DNA from: Cytophagales bacterium
GTDB lineage: Bacteria; Bacteroidota; Bacteroidia; Cytophagales; Spirosomataceae
Length of the DNA: 64,000 nt
Assembly (NCBI GenBank): GCA_024742395.1
Contig: JANSYO010000008.1
Location: forward strand, 46,988 to 110,987
Direction of reading: 5' to 3'
Part shown: piece after piece, positions 18,730 through 27,638 of the stretch
Layout of the letters: each line of letters opens with the position of its first letter
Position numbering within the stretch: position 1 is the first letter of the stretch
Position numbers and translations under genes: made by a program
The notes under the pieces: generated by a model
The model's input: only the letters and a program-made list of their open reading frames with translations
What the model was told of the DNA's origin: nothing
The model's database searches: none

Positions 18730-19305
18730 ATGTTTCTAGAACCCAAAAGTGGTAGATTTTCTGAAAAACGGGCAGGCTGGGTAGAAGTTATTTGTGGTTC
18801 TATGTTTAGTGGTAAGACCGAGGAGCTTATCAGAAGGCTAAATCGGGCAAAAATTGCTAAGCAGAATGTAGAGATTTTTAAGCCGGGTATAGATACACGA
18901 TACGATGAAGAGGATATCGTTTCTCACAATAAAAACTCAATAAGGTCTACTCCTGTAAACTCAGCAGCTGAGATATTACTTTATGCTGGCAATTGTGACG
19001 TAGTGGGTATTGATGAGGCTCAGTTTTTAGATAAAGGTGTAGTAGAAGTGGTAAATAAATTGGCTTCCAGTGGTAAGCGAGTGATTATTGCAGGTTTAGA
19101 TATGGATTCAAAAGGTGAGCCATTCGGGCCAATGCCGATGTTAATGGCCATTGCTGAATATGTCACTAAAGTTCATGCTATTTGTGTGAAATGTGGAGAT
19201 ATAGCTCATTACTCATATAGGAAGGTAGAAAGTGAGACGCAAGTAATGTTAGGTGAACAAGAGAGTTATGAAGCCAGATGCAGAAGATGTTATAGCCTCC
19301 CCTGA
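18730..19305 (+). CDS. tdk: Thymidine kinase
   Basis: Type II thymidine kinase, which phosphorylates thymidine (ATP-dependent) in nucleotide salvage. The 191 residues contain the P-loop GSMFSGKT (23-30), the catalytic DEAQF segment (95-99; Glu96), and two zinc-binding cysteine pairs, CVKC and CRRC, near the C-terminus. The length is normal. The gene is divergent from the hypothetical gene at 18633, with about 96 bp between the start codons. Confidence 0.95.
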   Translation: MFLEPKSGRFSEKRAGWVEVICGSMFSGKTEELIRRLNRAKIAKQNVEIFKPGIDTRYDEEDIVSHNKNSIRSTPVNSAAEILLYAGNCDVVGIDEAQFLDKGVVEVVNKLASSGKRVIIAGLDMDSKGEPFGPMPMLMAIAEYVTKVHAICVKCGDIAHYSYRKVESETQVMLGEQESYEARCRRCYSLP

Positions 19306-19340
19306 GCTGCATGTAAGCTACCCAGAGAAGGCTATACGTT

Positions 19341-19637
19341 TTACCTTGGCATCTTATAATTTCTGTTTCTCATTGGCGTCTCTTCAAAAGATACCACCTC
19401 CACTTTCTTCTTATTGTTCTTCATTTTGTAGTTTTTACTAACTGTTTTTTCTGTTAAAGTACCATAAGTAGGAGCGGTGCTTGCACTTCTTTTTGACATC
19501 AAAGAAGTTTTATAGTTTCTGGAATTTCTCAACGGGTTCTTTTTATCCTCGATTTCTATTTCCTGAGCTCCTAAACCAGCACCAGAGATAATTACAGCCG
19601 CCATGGCTCTATTCATTACTTTAACTAAATACTTCAT
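19341..19637 (-). CDS. Small secreted hypothetical protein
   Basis: A 98-residue frame with a signal-peptide-like N-terminus (VMNRAMAAVIISGAGLGAQE). The mature part is short, basic and rich in Asn, Lys and Arg; the tripeptide NYK recurs (SRNYKT, SKNYKM, NRNYKM). No family is recognised. It is convergent with tdk (35 bp apart) and has a long empty upstream region. Confidence 0.55.
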   Translation of the reverse strand: MKYLVKVMNRAMAAVIISGAGLGAQEIEIEDKKNPLRNSRNYKTSLMSKRSASTAPTYGTLTEKTVSKNYKMKNNKKKVEVVSFEETPMRNRNYKMPR

Positions 19638-20189
19638 AGGTTCTAAATTTTTAATTGTGACGTTTTGTTTATTTTTTTTCCTTTAAACTGAGGACATAGT
19701 TATCCACCCTCCTGAATTTCAGGATTTTACCCTATTTACCTCAATCTTTAGATGGACAATTGGCATTTCATCAGTTTGCCAAACCCTATTATCAAGCTGG
19801 CCTTTTCATTCATAAATTATTTGTTTCCCTCTTGAACTTTTAGATATTTTATCAATGATCTTCTTTCTCAGAAGGATAATTACAAATATTTATGAATGAT
19901 GAAATGTAATTGTTTGTTCCAAAGATAATGCAGCATATAGGTTATTTGCAAAATTATATTTGGAAAATATTGCTATATAATGAATAAACGATTATATATT
20001 CTGTTTTTTGAAGAGGCGGCAATTTAAAATTGCTCTCATTGTGTAGAGAAGCACAGGTCTATAGGGACGTTTTTTGAATTTCTGCCAAAGAATCTTTTGA
20101 TCCTAGGCTATCTCTGCGGAAAGGAGTCTTTTTTGAGCCTCTGAAGGACTCAAAAAGCCCCTGGATGAAATGCTAGGCAAAAATGAACC
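19638..20189. other. AT-rich intergenic region without a supported gene
   Basis: No frame of convincing length on either strand. It contains one DnaA-box-like 9-mer with a single mismatch (TTATCCACC, 19700-19708). It also holds a hairpin at 20130-20156 (TTTTTGAG paired with CTCAAAAA, with an inner CCT/AGG stem) 34 bp beyond the stop of the following minus-strand gene. That hairpin lacks a downstream T-run in the minus direction, so it is not a classic terminator. Confidence 0.5.
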
Positions 20190-20555
20190 TCATTTGGTTT
20201 TTTTTACGAGCATGTCGCTGATGGCTGGCATCTGAAGAATTACCTCTTGAAGCTTCCTTTGAGCAGGAAAATAATTCTGCCTATCGCTACCTATCTTATT
20301 TATGATATGCTCATTTAAGTCAATCATTGCTTCGGTAGATTCAGGAAAATTAGCCACTCTGAACATTAGAAATTCATCGTCTTTATCTTTTCCTTTTATA
20401 AATATCAGGAGGTAAAAATTGTTTTCATAAATCTTAGTCAGGCTAAAACCCGACTTATAAGATTTAGGACAAAGGAAGTGGTCGCTAAGAAAGTCTAAAA
20501 AAACTATTGGATCTTTATCCAGATATAGGTCTCCTACCAGTTTTTTCTCCATCAT
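20190..20555 (-). CDS. Hypothetical protein
   Basis: A 121-residue soluble protein without signal or membrane segment. The sequence (DLYLDKDPIVFLDFLSDHFLCP, then FYLLIFIKGKDKDDEFLMFRVA) suggests a small alpha/beta fold. No motif or family is recognised. It stands alone with more than 300 bp of empty DNA on both sides. Composition and codon use look like the neighbours, so I consider it a real gene. Confidence 0.55.
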   Translation of the reverse strand: MMEKKLVGDLYLDKDPIVFLDFLSDHFLCPKSYKSGFSLTKIYENNFYLLIFIKGKDKDDEFLMFRVANFPESTEAMIDLNEHIINKIGSDRQNYFPAQRKLQEVILQMPAISDMLVKKTK

Positions 20556-20856
20556 GAAATTAGGCTATTATTATCCTTCTACGGAGAGTAAATATAAATA
20601 AATTAAGGTGAGATAATATGTCAAAAATAGAATCTTTTATTAGATGGTATTTAAAGTGCTTAGAATGGTGATTATAAGTCAATTTTAAGAATTGACATAT
20701 ATCTATTCGTATGGATTAAATAGCACTTTTCTAACAATTTGATTAATACAAATTTCACCTTATTTGTGCTGACAGAAGAAATAGGCCGTCGTAAAATAAC
20801 CAGTAAAAGACGATTTCCTGGCTAGAATATTATTTTAGCTTCGATTTTTTAAAGCC
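20556..20856. other. AT-rich intergenic region, nothing recognised
   Basis: About 300 bp with no supported frame, no clear terminator and no exact TAnnTTTG element that I could place confidently. It presumably holds the promoter of the minus-strand gene ending at 20190. Confidence 0.5.
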
Positions 20857-21927
20857 TTATTTTACTTCTACTTTTCCGTAACGTGAGGTAAGAATTACTT
20901 TTGTCGAATTCTGCTTTGAAGAAGCCTCTGAAATATTAACTGGGGTATTATTTACTGATGAAACCATCTGAACTTTAGGTTTATCTTTCATGACTAAATC
21001 AGTATGTTTTGTATCAGCAAGAATGTAGTACTGACTATTGGTGCAGACAGGAAGTCTAAGATTGGTATGTGAGCTTTCAATTTCCAGCTGATCTACCTCA
21101 TCCATTATTTCACCTAAGGTAAACTCCTTACTGTAGTTCACGTTAAGCTTACAAGATTGATTTATTTTGCCAATATAACCTTTAGTGTAAGAGGCTTTAA
21201 GGTTTATATTGTTGGCTTCAAGCACCTGTATTTTACCACAGCTGTTTGTCATTTTTAAATTTTCGGCTTTATCTATGACTAATTTGGTCTGGGTAGAGCT
21301 AAGCTCTCCTCCTTTCATTGATTTTATAAAGGCCTTACCAAAATTTACTTCAATCTTCGATTGATTGTTTGAAAGATGATCGGCATAAAAATCACCATAC
21401 TCCTGTGTGATATTAAGCACTGCTGTGAATTCAGGGATATAAACCACTCCATTTGAGTTATTTACGGTAAGGTTATGGCCTTCTGGCATATAAACCAGAT
21501 AGTCTACTCTAAGAAAATTTTTATCCTCGTCATTTTCTCCTTTACTTATGTTATTCTTGAAGTCAGATTCAAGGCAATGCAGGTCAGTTTCAAAACTAAT
21601 TAAGCCGTCTTCATCGTTTGACTTGATTTCTACAATATCTAAGAAACTTTTCACGCGTTCTTCTGAAGGAGCATTGGCGGTTATTTGAATGTCTACTTTC
21701 ACAGATTTACTTTTCCAGAACTTTACTTTCACATCGCCGTAGTGATTACGAATACTAATTGGGGTGTCCGCCTTTAGGTTATAGGAGTAGGTAACCTTTT
21801 TCGTTTTCTCAATTAAGTTTTCTCCTTTATCTGGTGAGCCAATAATGATGTGATATGTTTCTCTGGCATAAAGAGAACCTGTAGACATAAGCAGGAACAA
21901 TAATATGGCTTTGATTTTTCTCATCAT
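20857..21927 (-). CDS. Secreted DUF4097-like beta-strand repeat protein
   Basis: I chose the ATG at 21927, giving a clear signal peptide (MMRKIKAILLFLLMSTGSLYA) and 356 residues; the upstream extension overlaps the anti-sigma gene and looks non-coding. The mature protein consists of repeating short beta strands with Asn, Ser and Lys (VTYSYNLKADTPISIRNHYGDVKVKF and similar), as in DUF4097/adhesin-like proteins. It is the last gene of the sigma/anti-sigma operon and is probably a periplasmic sensor or target of it. The junction with the anti-sigma gene is one base, consistent with translational coupling. Confidence 0.7.
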   Translation of the reverse strand: MMRKIKAILLFLLMSTGSLYARETYHIIIGSPDKGENLIEKTKKVTYSYNLKADTPISIRNHYGDVKVKFWKSKSVKVDIQITANAPSEERVKSFLDIVEIKSNDEDGLISFETDLHCLESDFKNNISKGENDEDKNFLRVDYLVYMPEGHNLTVNNSNGVVYIPEFTAVLNITQEYGDFYADHLSNNQSKIEVNFGKAFIKSMKGGELSSTQTKLVIDKAENLKMTNSCGKIQVLEANNINLKASYTKGYIGKINQSCKLNVNYSKEFTLGEIMDEVDQLEIESSHTNLRLPVCTNSQYYILADTKHTDLVMKDKPKVQMVSSVNNTPVNISEASSKQNSTKVILTSRYGKVEVK

Positions 21928-21928
21928 G

Positions 21929-22519
21929 TTATACAATGTGTACTGGAATGTCATTATTCTTCTCAAAAGGCAGGTCTTCTGACCAAACAATGCCTTCTTC
22001 TTCGGTATTTTTTTCAGTGTTTATTACCTTGATTTGCTGATCGAGCATCTCAATTTGCCATTGTAAGTTCTCAATCATCTGATTAAGAATTTCTTCCTGG
22101 TTTGGGTTGTTAGGCAATTCGCTTTTTAATTCTTCGTAGTTAAGGTCCAGCTCTTTTAAGTCACGGCTAAACTCCTCAACCATTCCTGGGTTTTGAGCTG
22201 TATACGAGCTTATTTGAGCTTTTTTTGACTCAATGAAGGAAGCATACTTTATTACTTCTTTTCCGTATTTTGGACTTAATGAGATAATTTCCTTGTTCTT
22301 TTTTATTGGGCTGGAGTACTTACCTAATACATATCCAACACCCAGAATCATCACAACTGAGGCGGCAATTCTCCAGCTAAAAAGCCATTTCTTTTGAGTA
22401 GGCTGTATTTCATATTCTGAAGGCAAGGCCGCAGTTATTTCACTCCAGAGCTCATCTGAAGGTGTGTAGCTGTCAAAAGCCTCCTTATTATTATTTACAA
22501 AATCTTTAAGCTTGTCCAT
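21929..22519 (-). CDS. Membrane-anchored anti-sigma-factor-like protein
   Basis: A 196-residue protein with a cytoplasmic N-terminus (about 1-45: DKLKDFVNNNKEAFDSYTPSDELW), one transmembrane segment (about 48-68: WRIAASVVMILGVGYVLG) and a coiled-coil-rich periplasmic part. This is the layout of an ECF anti-sigma factor, although the zinc motif HxxxCxxC is absent. It overlaps the sigma gene by 14 bp and abuts the DUF4097-like gene. Its role as regulator of the adjacent sigma factor is inferred from position and topology. Confidence 0.75.
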   Translation of the reverse strand: MDKLKDFVNNNKEAFDSYTPSDELWSEITAALPSEYEIQPTQKKWLFSWRIAASVVMILGVGYVLGKYSSPIKKNKEIISLSPKYGKEVIKYASFIESKKAQISSYTAQNPGMVEEFSRDLKELDLNYEELKSELPNNPNQEEILNQMIENLQWQIEMLDQQIKVINTEKNTEEEGIVWSEDLPFEKNNDIPVHIV

Positions 22520-23090
22520 TTTTTATAATTTGAATCAATCTTTTCTTTGCTCGCATATACTGAGTTCTTGAGGTGCTTTCGGTAATCCCAAGATACGTTG
22601 CTATTTCCTGATGGTCGTAGCCTTCAAAAAGGTACATGTTCAGCACCGTTCTGTATCCATCAGAAAGAAGAAATAATGCCTGCTGAATCTGCTCCACATG
22701 GTACTCTATTGCTTCTTCGTTAATTGGTTCTGGTTCTGCCTCTTCCAGTGTATGTTTATGATCCTCAATATCTACGAGTTCTATCCTTTTAGCTCTTAGA
22801 TAATTGATGGATTTATTCACGACAATCTGTTTAAGCCAGAGACCAAAAGAAGACTCCATTCTAAAGGATTCAATTTTAGTGAATGCATCAATAAACGCCT
22901 CTTGAAGTATGTCTTCAGCTTCTTCTTGTTTCTTCACAAAACGCATACATGTATTCAGCATGGCTTTCGAGTATAACTTATACAGCTTGTATTGAGCTTT
23001 TCGGTCGCCACACTTACACCTTTTTACCAGTTCTGTGTTTTTCTCTATGTATATCTTGGGTGTCAAATAGTTCGGCACCTCTACCCGCAC
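22506..23090 (-). CDS. ECF-type RNA polymerase sigma factor
   Basis: A 194-residue sigma-70-family protein with region 2 (AEDILQEAFIDAFTKIESFRMESSFGLWLKQIVVNKSINYLRA) and region 4 (LSDGYRTVLNMYLFEGYDHQEIATYLGITESTSRTQYMRAKKRL), separated by an acidic linker. It directs RNA polymerase to a small regulon, typically including its own operon. The frame opens with GTG at 23090; no ATG is available upstream before a stop. It overlaps the anti-sigma gene downstream by 14 bp. Confidence 0.88.
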   Translation of the reverse strand: MRVEVPNYLTPKIYIEKNTELVKRCKCGDRKAQYKLYKLYSKAMLNTCMRFVKKQEEAEDILQEAFIDAFTKIESFRMESSFGLWLKQIVVNKSINYLRAKRIELVDIEDHKHTLEEAEPEPINEEAIEYHVEQIQQALFLLSDGYRTVLNMYLFEGYDHQEIATYLGITESTSRTQYMRAKKRLIQIIKNGQA

Positions 23091-23433
23091 GAGGAAAATT
23101 TTAAATGTTCACTGCTCTTCGGTTTCTGTTCGGGTGTTCAGAACGACCTCAAAACTAATCTAATAGAACAAATAAGAAATGGAATGTTGCATGAGCGGCA
23201 AATTAAATTGATAAAGTATATTAAAGGAGTTTGCTCCTCTTTCAATCCGCTTCTTCCATGACCAATTAAGGGTTCTTTCCATGTTAATATCGGACTTTGG
23301 AAACAAGTCTTTTTCTTAGATCGCACAAGTGAATAATATCACGAATTAAGTATGTTTTCCTCAGAGAAATTTGTGGCCGAAATTAACATGTAGATTTTTC
23401 TACCTATTTTTAGGCCTAATACTGCTTTCTTTA
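23091..23433. other. Divergent intergenic region between sigma factor and orphan ParA
   Basis: About 340 bp with no supported gene. It contains a short hairpin AGGAG-TTTG-CTCCT (23225-23238). For the plus strand there is a TTTG (23370-23373) followed 17 bp later by TAGATTTT (23391-23398), a one-mismatch -7 element that could drive the ParA-like gene. Confidence 0.45.
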
Positions 23434-24225
23434 ATGATACCAAAAGTTATAGCTGTTTCTAATCAAAAGGGTGGGGTGGGTAAAACCACTACTTCGGTCA
23501 ATATGTCCGTGGGTCTGGCTATGCGTGGTTACAAGGTCTTATTAATCGATACAGACTATCAAGCCTCTTGTACAGTGGCACTCGGCATTGATATGGAGTA
23601 TGACAATAAGAGCATTTATGCGGCTTTGGTAGATTTAGCACCGATACAGGATTGTATAATACCTACAGGCAGAAAGAACCTCGATTTGATTCCGTCTACT
23701 CAGCATTTAGTAGGGGCAGAAATAGAACTGGTTACAGTCACTCAGCGAGAATTTATTCTGACCGAGAAGCTTGAAGTAATCAAGCCACTTTATGACTTTA
23801 TTATCATTGACTGTCCGCCTTCTTTAGGAATAGTACCAATTAATAGTCTAATGGCTTCTGATTCTGTTTTGATTCCACTTCAATGCGAATTTTTTGGACT
23901 TGAAGGCTTGGAGATGCTGCTAGATACCATCAAAATACTTCAAAAGCGACTGAAGCCAAGTTTGTATGTAGAAGGTATTTTAATGACCATGTTTGATGAA
24001 GAATCAGAACTTTCAAGAAAGATGATTTCGCTGATGCGATCTAATTTCGGGGACCAGGTATTTGATACATTTATACCTCGTGATTCAGACTTTATTGACT
24101 CTACAGCGAGTCAAATCCCGGTTATAGCCTCAAGAAAAACCCAATCTATTGGCCTTCAGGCCTATCAAAGGCTGATTCTGGAGTTCTTAGAAAAGTATAA
24201 TTTGAAGAAGCGGAAAATTTCCTAA
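23434..24225 (+). CDS. Orphan ParA-family ATPase (second copy)
   Basis: I chose ATG 23434 (MIPKVIAVSNQKGG) because the 21 codons before it are hydrophobic, start with TTG and sit in front of the Walker motif without homology to ParA. The 263-residue protein has the deviant Walker [10 protein letters not shown], the Walker B IIDCPPSLG and the usual [23 protein letters not shown] helix. It is clearly paralogous to the ParA at 26569-27405, but lacks a ParB next to it, and the DTDPQAN segment is changed to DTDYQAS. Its stop overlaps the stop of convergent dnaB by 4 bp. Role uncertain: chromosome or another cargo positioning. Confidence 0.88.
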   Translation: MIPKVIAVSNQKGGVGKTTTSVNMSVGLAMRGYKVLLIDTDYQASCTVALGIDMEYDNKSIYAALVDLAPIQDCIIPTGRKNLDLIPSTQHLVGAEIELVTVTQREFILTEKLEVIKPLYDFIIIDCPPSLGIVPINSLMASDSVLIPLQCEFFGLEGLEMLLDTIKILQKRLKPSLYVEGILMTMFDEESELSRKMISLMRSNFGDQVFDTFIPRDSDFIDSTASQIPVIASRKTQSIGLQAYQRLILEFLEKYNLKKRKIS

Positions 24226-25682
24226 AGATTATTGGCCTTGCTGCCAATAGTGATACCGGTTTGTTCTTCATACTCTTCGGCTGAAACGCTCATTCCGTCA
24301 AATTCTGCAAAGCGAGTATATTTCCCAATAAATCGAAGTTTAACATCTTCTGTGCCACCACTTCGGTTTTTTGCGATAATCATTTCAGCATACCCTTTAG
24401 TACTAGTACCGTCTTCTAAAGAATCTATCTCATAATACTCCGGACGATAAAGAAACATTACTACATCAGCATCCTGCTCAATTGATCCGGATTCTCTCAA
24501 ATCTGAAAGTTGAGGTCTTTTATCACCGCCGCGGGTTTCAACAGATCTACTAAGTTGAGAAAGTGCAATTACAGGAATATTAAGCTCCTTAGCCAGAGTT
24601 TTCAAGGATCTTGAAATAGCCGCAATCTCCTGTTCACGGTTCATTCCTTTTTTTAGATTTCCTGCAGTCATAAGCTGCAAGTAATCTACAATAACCATTA
24701 TAATATTATGAAAGGCCTTAAGTCTTCGTGCTTTAGTCCTGAGTTCCAGAATTGATAGAGCCGGGGTGTCATCTATATAGATAGGTGCCGTAGAAAGATT
24801 GTTCAGTCTGGAGTGTAAAGCATGCCAATCGTTCTCGTCAAGTTCCCCTTTTCTCAGTTTATTACTGTCTATCTCAGCTTCGGCCGAAATTAAACGAAGC
24901 ATTACCTGCTGGGCAGACATTTCCAAAGAAAACAGAGCCACTGGTAAATGGAAATCAATGGCTGCATTTCGCAATGCAGAAACTACAAAGGCTGTTTTCC
25001 CCATGCCGGGCCTTGCCGCAATAATGATCAGTTCTGTATTATGAAAACCTCCGGTTATTCTATCAAGAGAAGGAAAGCCGGTGGGAACATTGCTATGTTC
25101 AGCGTTCTGATCAGATTTATTTTTGATTTCTTCCAGAGCTTTTTGAACTACAGCACTTAATTCAGGGATATTCTTATTGAGGGTTCCCTCCTGAATCTCT
25201 CTGAGACTTTGCTCAGTGCTGTCCATAAGGCCATACACATCTGTGGTGTCTTCGTAGGCTTTGTTTTTTACTGTATCCAGAATGGTTACAATATTTCTCC
25301 TGATGGCATACTGAACAATGATTCTGGCATCTTGTTCTATATGTGCCACCGTGGAGTTGGCCGTTATTTTAGAGACATAGCTTGCTCCACCTACAAACTC
25401 CAGTTCTCCATTACTTCGGAGCTGATTAGTGGTGGTGAGCAAGTCTATGGGTTCTGTTTTTCCAAAAAGGTGCAGAATAGCCTGATAAATGGCTATATGT
25501 CTTTCGTCTTGGAAACTTTCAGGTTTTAAAATATCAATGACTGAGGTTAAGGCGTCCTTTTCTTTGATGATACCCCCAAGAACATTGGCTTCTAAAGCTC
25601 TGACATGAGAAGATTGCTGGAAAAGCGATGGGCTTTTCTTCGCCTGAGCAAAAGGCTTCATTCTTCTCGTCTGCTGAGCCAT
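24222..25682 (-). CDS. dnaB: Replicative DNA helicase DnaB
   Basis: Hexameric 5'-3' helicase at the replication fork. The 486 residues comprise the N-terminal primase-interacting domain (about 20-150), a linker, and the RecA-like domain with Walker A ARPGMGKT (224-231), Walker B (IIMVIVDYLQLM) and the SRSLKTLAKELNIPVIALSQLSR and AKNRSGGTEDVKLRFIG segments. The length is normal. It is the last gene of the parA-parB-dnaB series (33 bp after parB). Confidence 0.96.
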   Translation of the reverse strand: MAQQTRRMKPFAQAKKSPSLFQQSSHVRALEANVLGGIIKEKDALTSVIDILKPESFQDERHIAIYQAILHLFGKTEPIDLLTTTNQLRSNGELEFVGGASYVSKITANSTVAHIEQDARIIVQYAIRRNIVTILDTVKNKAYEDTTDVYGLMDSTEQSLREIQEGTLNKNIPELSAVVQKALEEIKNKSDQNAEHSNVPTGFPSLDRITGGFHNTELIIIAARPGMGKTAFVVSALRNAAIDFHLPVALFSLEMSAQQVMLRLISAEAEIDSNKLRKGELDENDWHALHSRLNNLSTAPIYIDDTPALSILELRTKARRLKAFHNIIMVIVDYLQLMTAGNLKKGMNREQEIAAISRSLKTLAKELNIPVIALSQLSRSVETRGGDKRPQLSDLRESGSIEQDADVVMFLYRPEYYEIDSLEDGTSTKGYAEMIIAKNRSGGTEDVKLRFIGKYTRFAEFDGMSVSAEEYEEQTGITIGSKANNL

Positions 25683-25715
25683 AGTTTAAATTCAATTAGT
25701 AGTACAGATAATATC

Positions 25716-26567
25716 TTATGCTTCGAGTCCCAAAGCGTTCAGGATTTCGGCCAATTCTTTCTCATTTTTAAAAGGGAGGGATATATGACCTTTGTCTACA
25801 TCACTAACTTTTATTTTCATTGGAGCCAGGGTCTTACCTTTTAACGATAATTCTTCTATTCTCATGTCTTCTTTATAGCTTTCAAGCGGTGAAAACTCAC
25901 CATTTGAAGAAGACTCTGCTTTCACAAGCTCCTCAACTTTTCGGGCAGAAAGTCCCTGAGTTAATATTTTATGGAACAATTCAAGTTGAAAATCTTCGTC
26001 GTCGAGTGTTATCAAAGGTCTGGCCTGCCCCATGGTCATTTTACCTAGTGTTATGGCTGACTGAATGGGAGCCGGTAGCTGCAGTAAACGAAGGTAATTA
26101 TTGACTGTGGTTCTGTTTTTGCCCACTCTGTTACTCAGTTCGTTTTGTTTCAGGTCGCACTCATCCATCATACGCTGAAATGAAAGAGCTACTTCTATCG
26201 CATTCAGATTTTCTCTTTGAATATTTTCAATCAGGGCCATTTCTAAAGACCGCTGATTGTCCACATTTCTTACATATGCAGGTATCTGAGTTAGGCCGGC
26301 TATTTTCGCTGCTCTTAATCGTCTTTCACCTGAGATGAGTTCAAACCCATTCTCAATTTCTCTTACGGTTATGGGCTGTATTATACCATGTACTTTGATA
26401 GAGTCGGCCAGTTCATTTAAAGCCTCCTGATCAAACTCTGTACGCGGTTGGTGAGGATTAGCTGTTATACCCTCAATATCAATTTCTTTGACTCCTTTAA
26501 AAGTGGCAACTTTCTTTGAAACTACCAGATTGCTATCACTTAAAAGTGCTCCAAGGCCTTTCCCCAT
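25716..26567 (-). CDS. parB: Chromosome partitioning protein ParB
   Basis: CTP-dependent parS-binding clamp, 283 residues. It has the ParB/Srx domain with NPHQPRTEFDQEALNELADSI and the catalytic GERRLRAAK (about 75-85), and a helix-turn-helix (ELSNRVGKNRTTVNNYLRLL). The C-terminal dimerisation segment is short. It starts 1 bp after the parA stop, so the two are co-translated. A canonical parS palindrome was not found by eye in this window. Confidence 0.94.
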   Translation of the reverse strand: MGKGLGALLSDSNLVVSKKVATFKGVKEIDIEGITANPHQPRTEFDQEALNELADSIKVHGIIQPITVREIENGFELISGERRLRAAKIAGLTQIPAYVRNVDNQRSLEMALIENIQRENLNAIEVALSFQRMMDECDLKQNELSNRVGKNRTTVNNYLRLLQLPAPIQSAITLGKMTMGQARPLITLDDEDFQLELFHKILTQGLSARKVEELVKAESSSNGEFSPLESYKEDMRIEELSLKGKTLAPMKIKVSDVDKGHISLPFKNEKELAEILNALGLEA

Positions 26568-26568
26568 T

Positions 26569-27405
26569 TTATACCGCTGTTTCTAATTCTTCTTTAAACT
26601 CAGAAAGATTATTTCTTCTTAAAAGTTCCTTAGCCAAATCTACATAGCTGATTGCCCCTTTGTTTTCAAGGAACTTGATATCAAACTCTTCGCCTTTCTC
26701 TCCTGAGAACATTAAAAGAGCAGGAACGCCATAACTAGGGGCTTCTGCCAGTTTAACATTTCTTGGAACAATGGTATCAAAGCACAGCTCGTTGAAATAT
26801 TTTCTTACATCCTCAACTACCATTTTAGATAAATTGGTTCTACCATCATACATCGTAAGAACATAACCTTCTGATTCTAATTCAGGATTAAGTCTCTTTT
26901 TGATAATATTAATGGTGCTTTGAAGCTTGGCAATACCTTCAAGGGCAAAATACTCACATTGTACCGGAATAAGAACGGAATCTGAAGCCACAATGGAATT
27001 AATTACCATCAGACCTAAGGATGGGGAGCAGTCTATGAATACAAAGTCATACATCTCTTTTAGAGGATGTAATAATTCCTTTAAAATGTACTCTCTTGCT
27101 ACCTGGTTAACAATTTCTAATTCAAAACCAGCCAAATCAATATGAGATGGAATAACATCAAGATTAGGAATCTCGGTATTCAGGATGCAATCCTTAATAT
27201 CGGACTCACCTATTAAAGCAGAATAGATATTGTCTTTATGTTCTTTGCTATCAATACCCAATCCTGAGCCGGCATTAGCCTGAGGATCTGTATCCACTAT
27301 AAGTACCTTATAATCAAGTATAGCTAAAGAGGCAGACAAGTTTATGGCAGTTGTAGTCTTACCTACTCCACCTTTTTGATTTACGATTGAAATGATTTTT
27401 CCCAT
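26569..27405 (-). CDS. parA: Chromosome partitioning ATPase ParA
   Basis: A 278-residue ParA with deviant Walker [11 protein letters not shown] (10-19), [14 protein letters not shown], Walker [10 protein letters not shown] and the [16 protein letters not shown] segment typical of Soj/ParA. It drives origin segregation together with ParB. It is the first gene of the parA-parB-dnaB series; its upstream region carries a perfect DnaA box. Confidence 0.95.
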   Translation of the reverse strand: MGKIISIVNQKGGVGKTTTAINLSASLAILDYKVLIVDTDPQANAGSGLGIDSKEHKDNIYSALIGESDIKDCILNTEIPNLDVIPSHIDLAGFELEIVNQVAREYILKELLHPLKEMYDFVFIDCSPSLGLMVINSIVASDSVLIPVQCEYFALEGIAKLQSTINIIKKRLNPELESEGYVLTMYDGRTNLSKMVVEDVRKYFNELCFDTIVPRNVKLAEAPSYGVPALLMFSGEKGEEFDIKFLENKGAISYVDLAKELLRRNNLSEFKEELETAV

Positions 27406-27490
27406 ATTATTCCGGTTTGAGGACTACAAATATAATCTAATTTTAGGCTCAGGTGGGCCGTCAGATGTTATTGTCGATAAGTTTCAAAAA

Positions 27491-27499
27491 TGTGGATAA
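27491..27499 (-). promoter_or_regulatory. Perfect DnaA box upstream of parA
   Basis: TGTGGATAA on the plus strand is TTATCCACA on the minus strand, identical to the high-affinity DnaA box. A one-mismatch copy (TGTCGATAA, 27472-27480) lies 11 bp away in the same orientation. The surrounding 230 bp are AT-rich and gene-free. This could be part of an origin or a DnaA-regulated parA promoter; two boxes alone do not prove an origin. Confidence 0.5.
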
Positions 27500-27583
27500 G
27501 TGTGTGTTAAATAGTTTTGAAACTACTTTTTAAAAGATCATAGAATGAAGAGCCACTCTTGGAATGTCCTAACTCTTTAATCG

Positions 27584-27614
27584 AAAAACCCCATTGCCAA
27601 GGGCAATGGGGTTT
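27584..27614 (-). terminator. Terminator of the lipoprotein esterase gene
   Basis: CCCCATTGCC and GGCAATGGGG form a 10-bp stem with an AAG loop, and on the minus strand it is followed by TTTTT. It lies 25 bp beyond the stop at 27639. Confidence 0.9.
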
Positions 27615-27638
27615 GTTGCTAAGCTAATCTAACCACTA

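Noticed and set aside
20130..20156. Terminator-like hairpin after the hypothetical gene at 20190
   Set aside because: The stem is good, but on the minus strand no T-run follows, so it is not called a terminator.
23225..23238. AGGAG-TTTG-CTCCT hairpin as a terminator or ribosome-binding trap
   Set aside because: The stem is only 5 bp and no gene end or T-run fits on either strand.
27406..27638. parS site near parA
   Set aside because: No 16-bp palindrome of the TGTTTCACGTGAAACA or TGTTCCACGTGGAACA type was found; AGTTTTGAAACT is too short and AT-rich to call.
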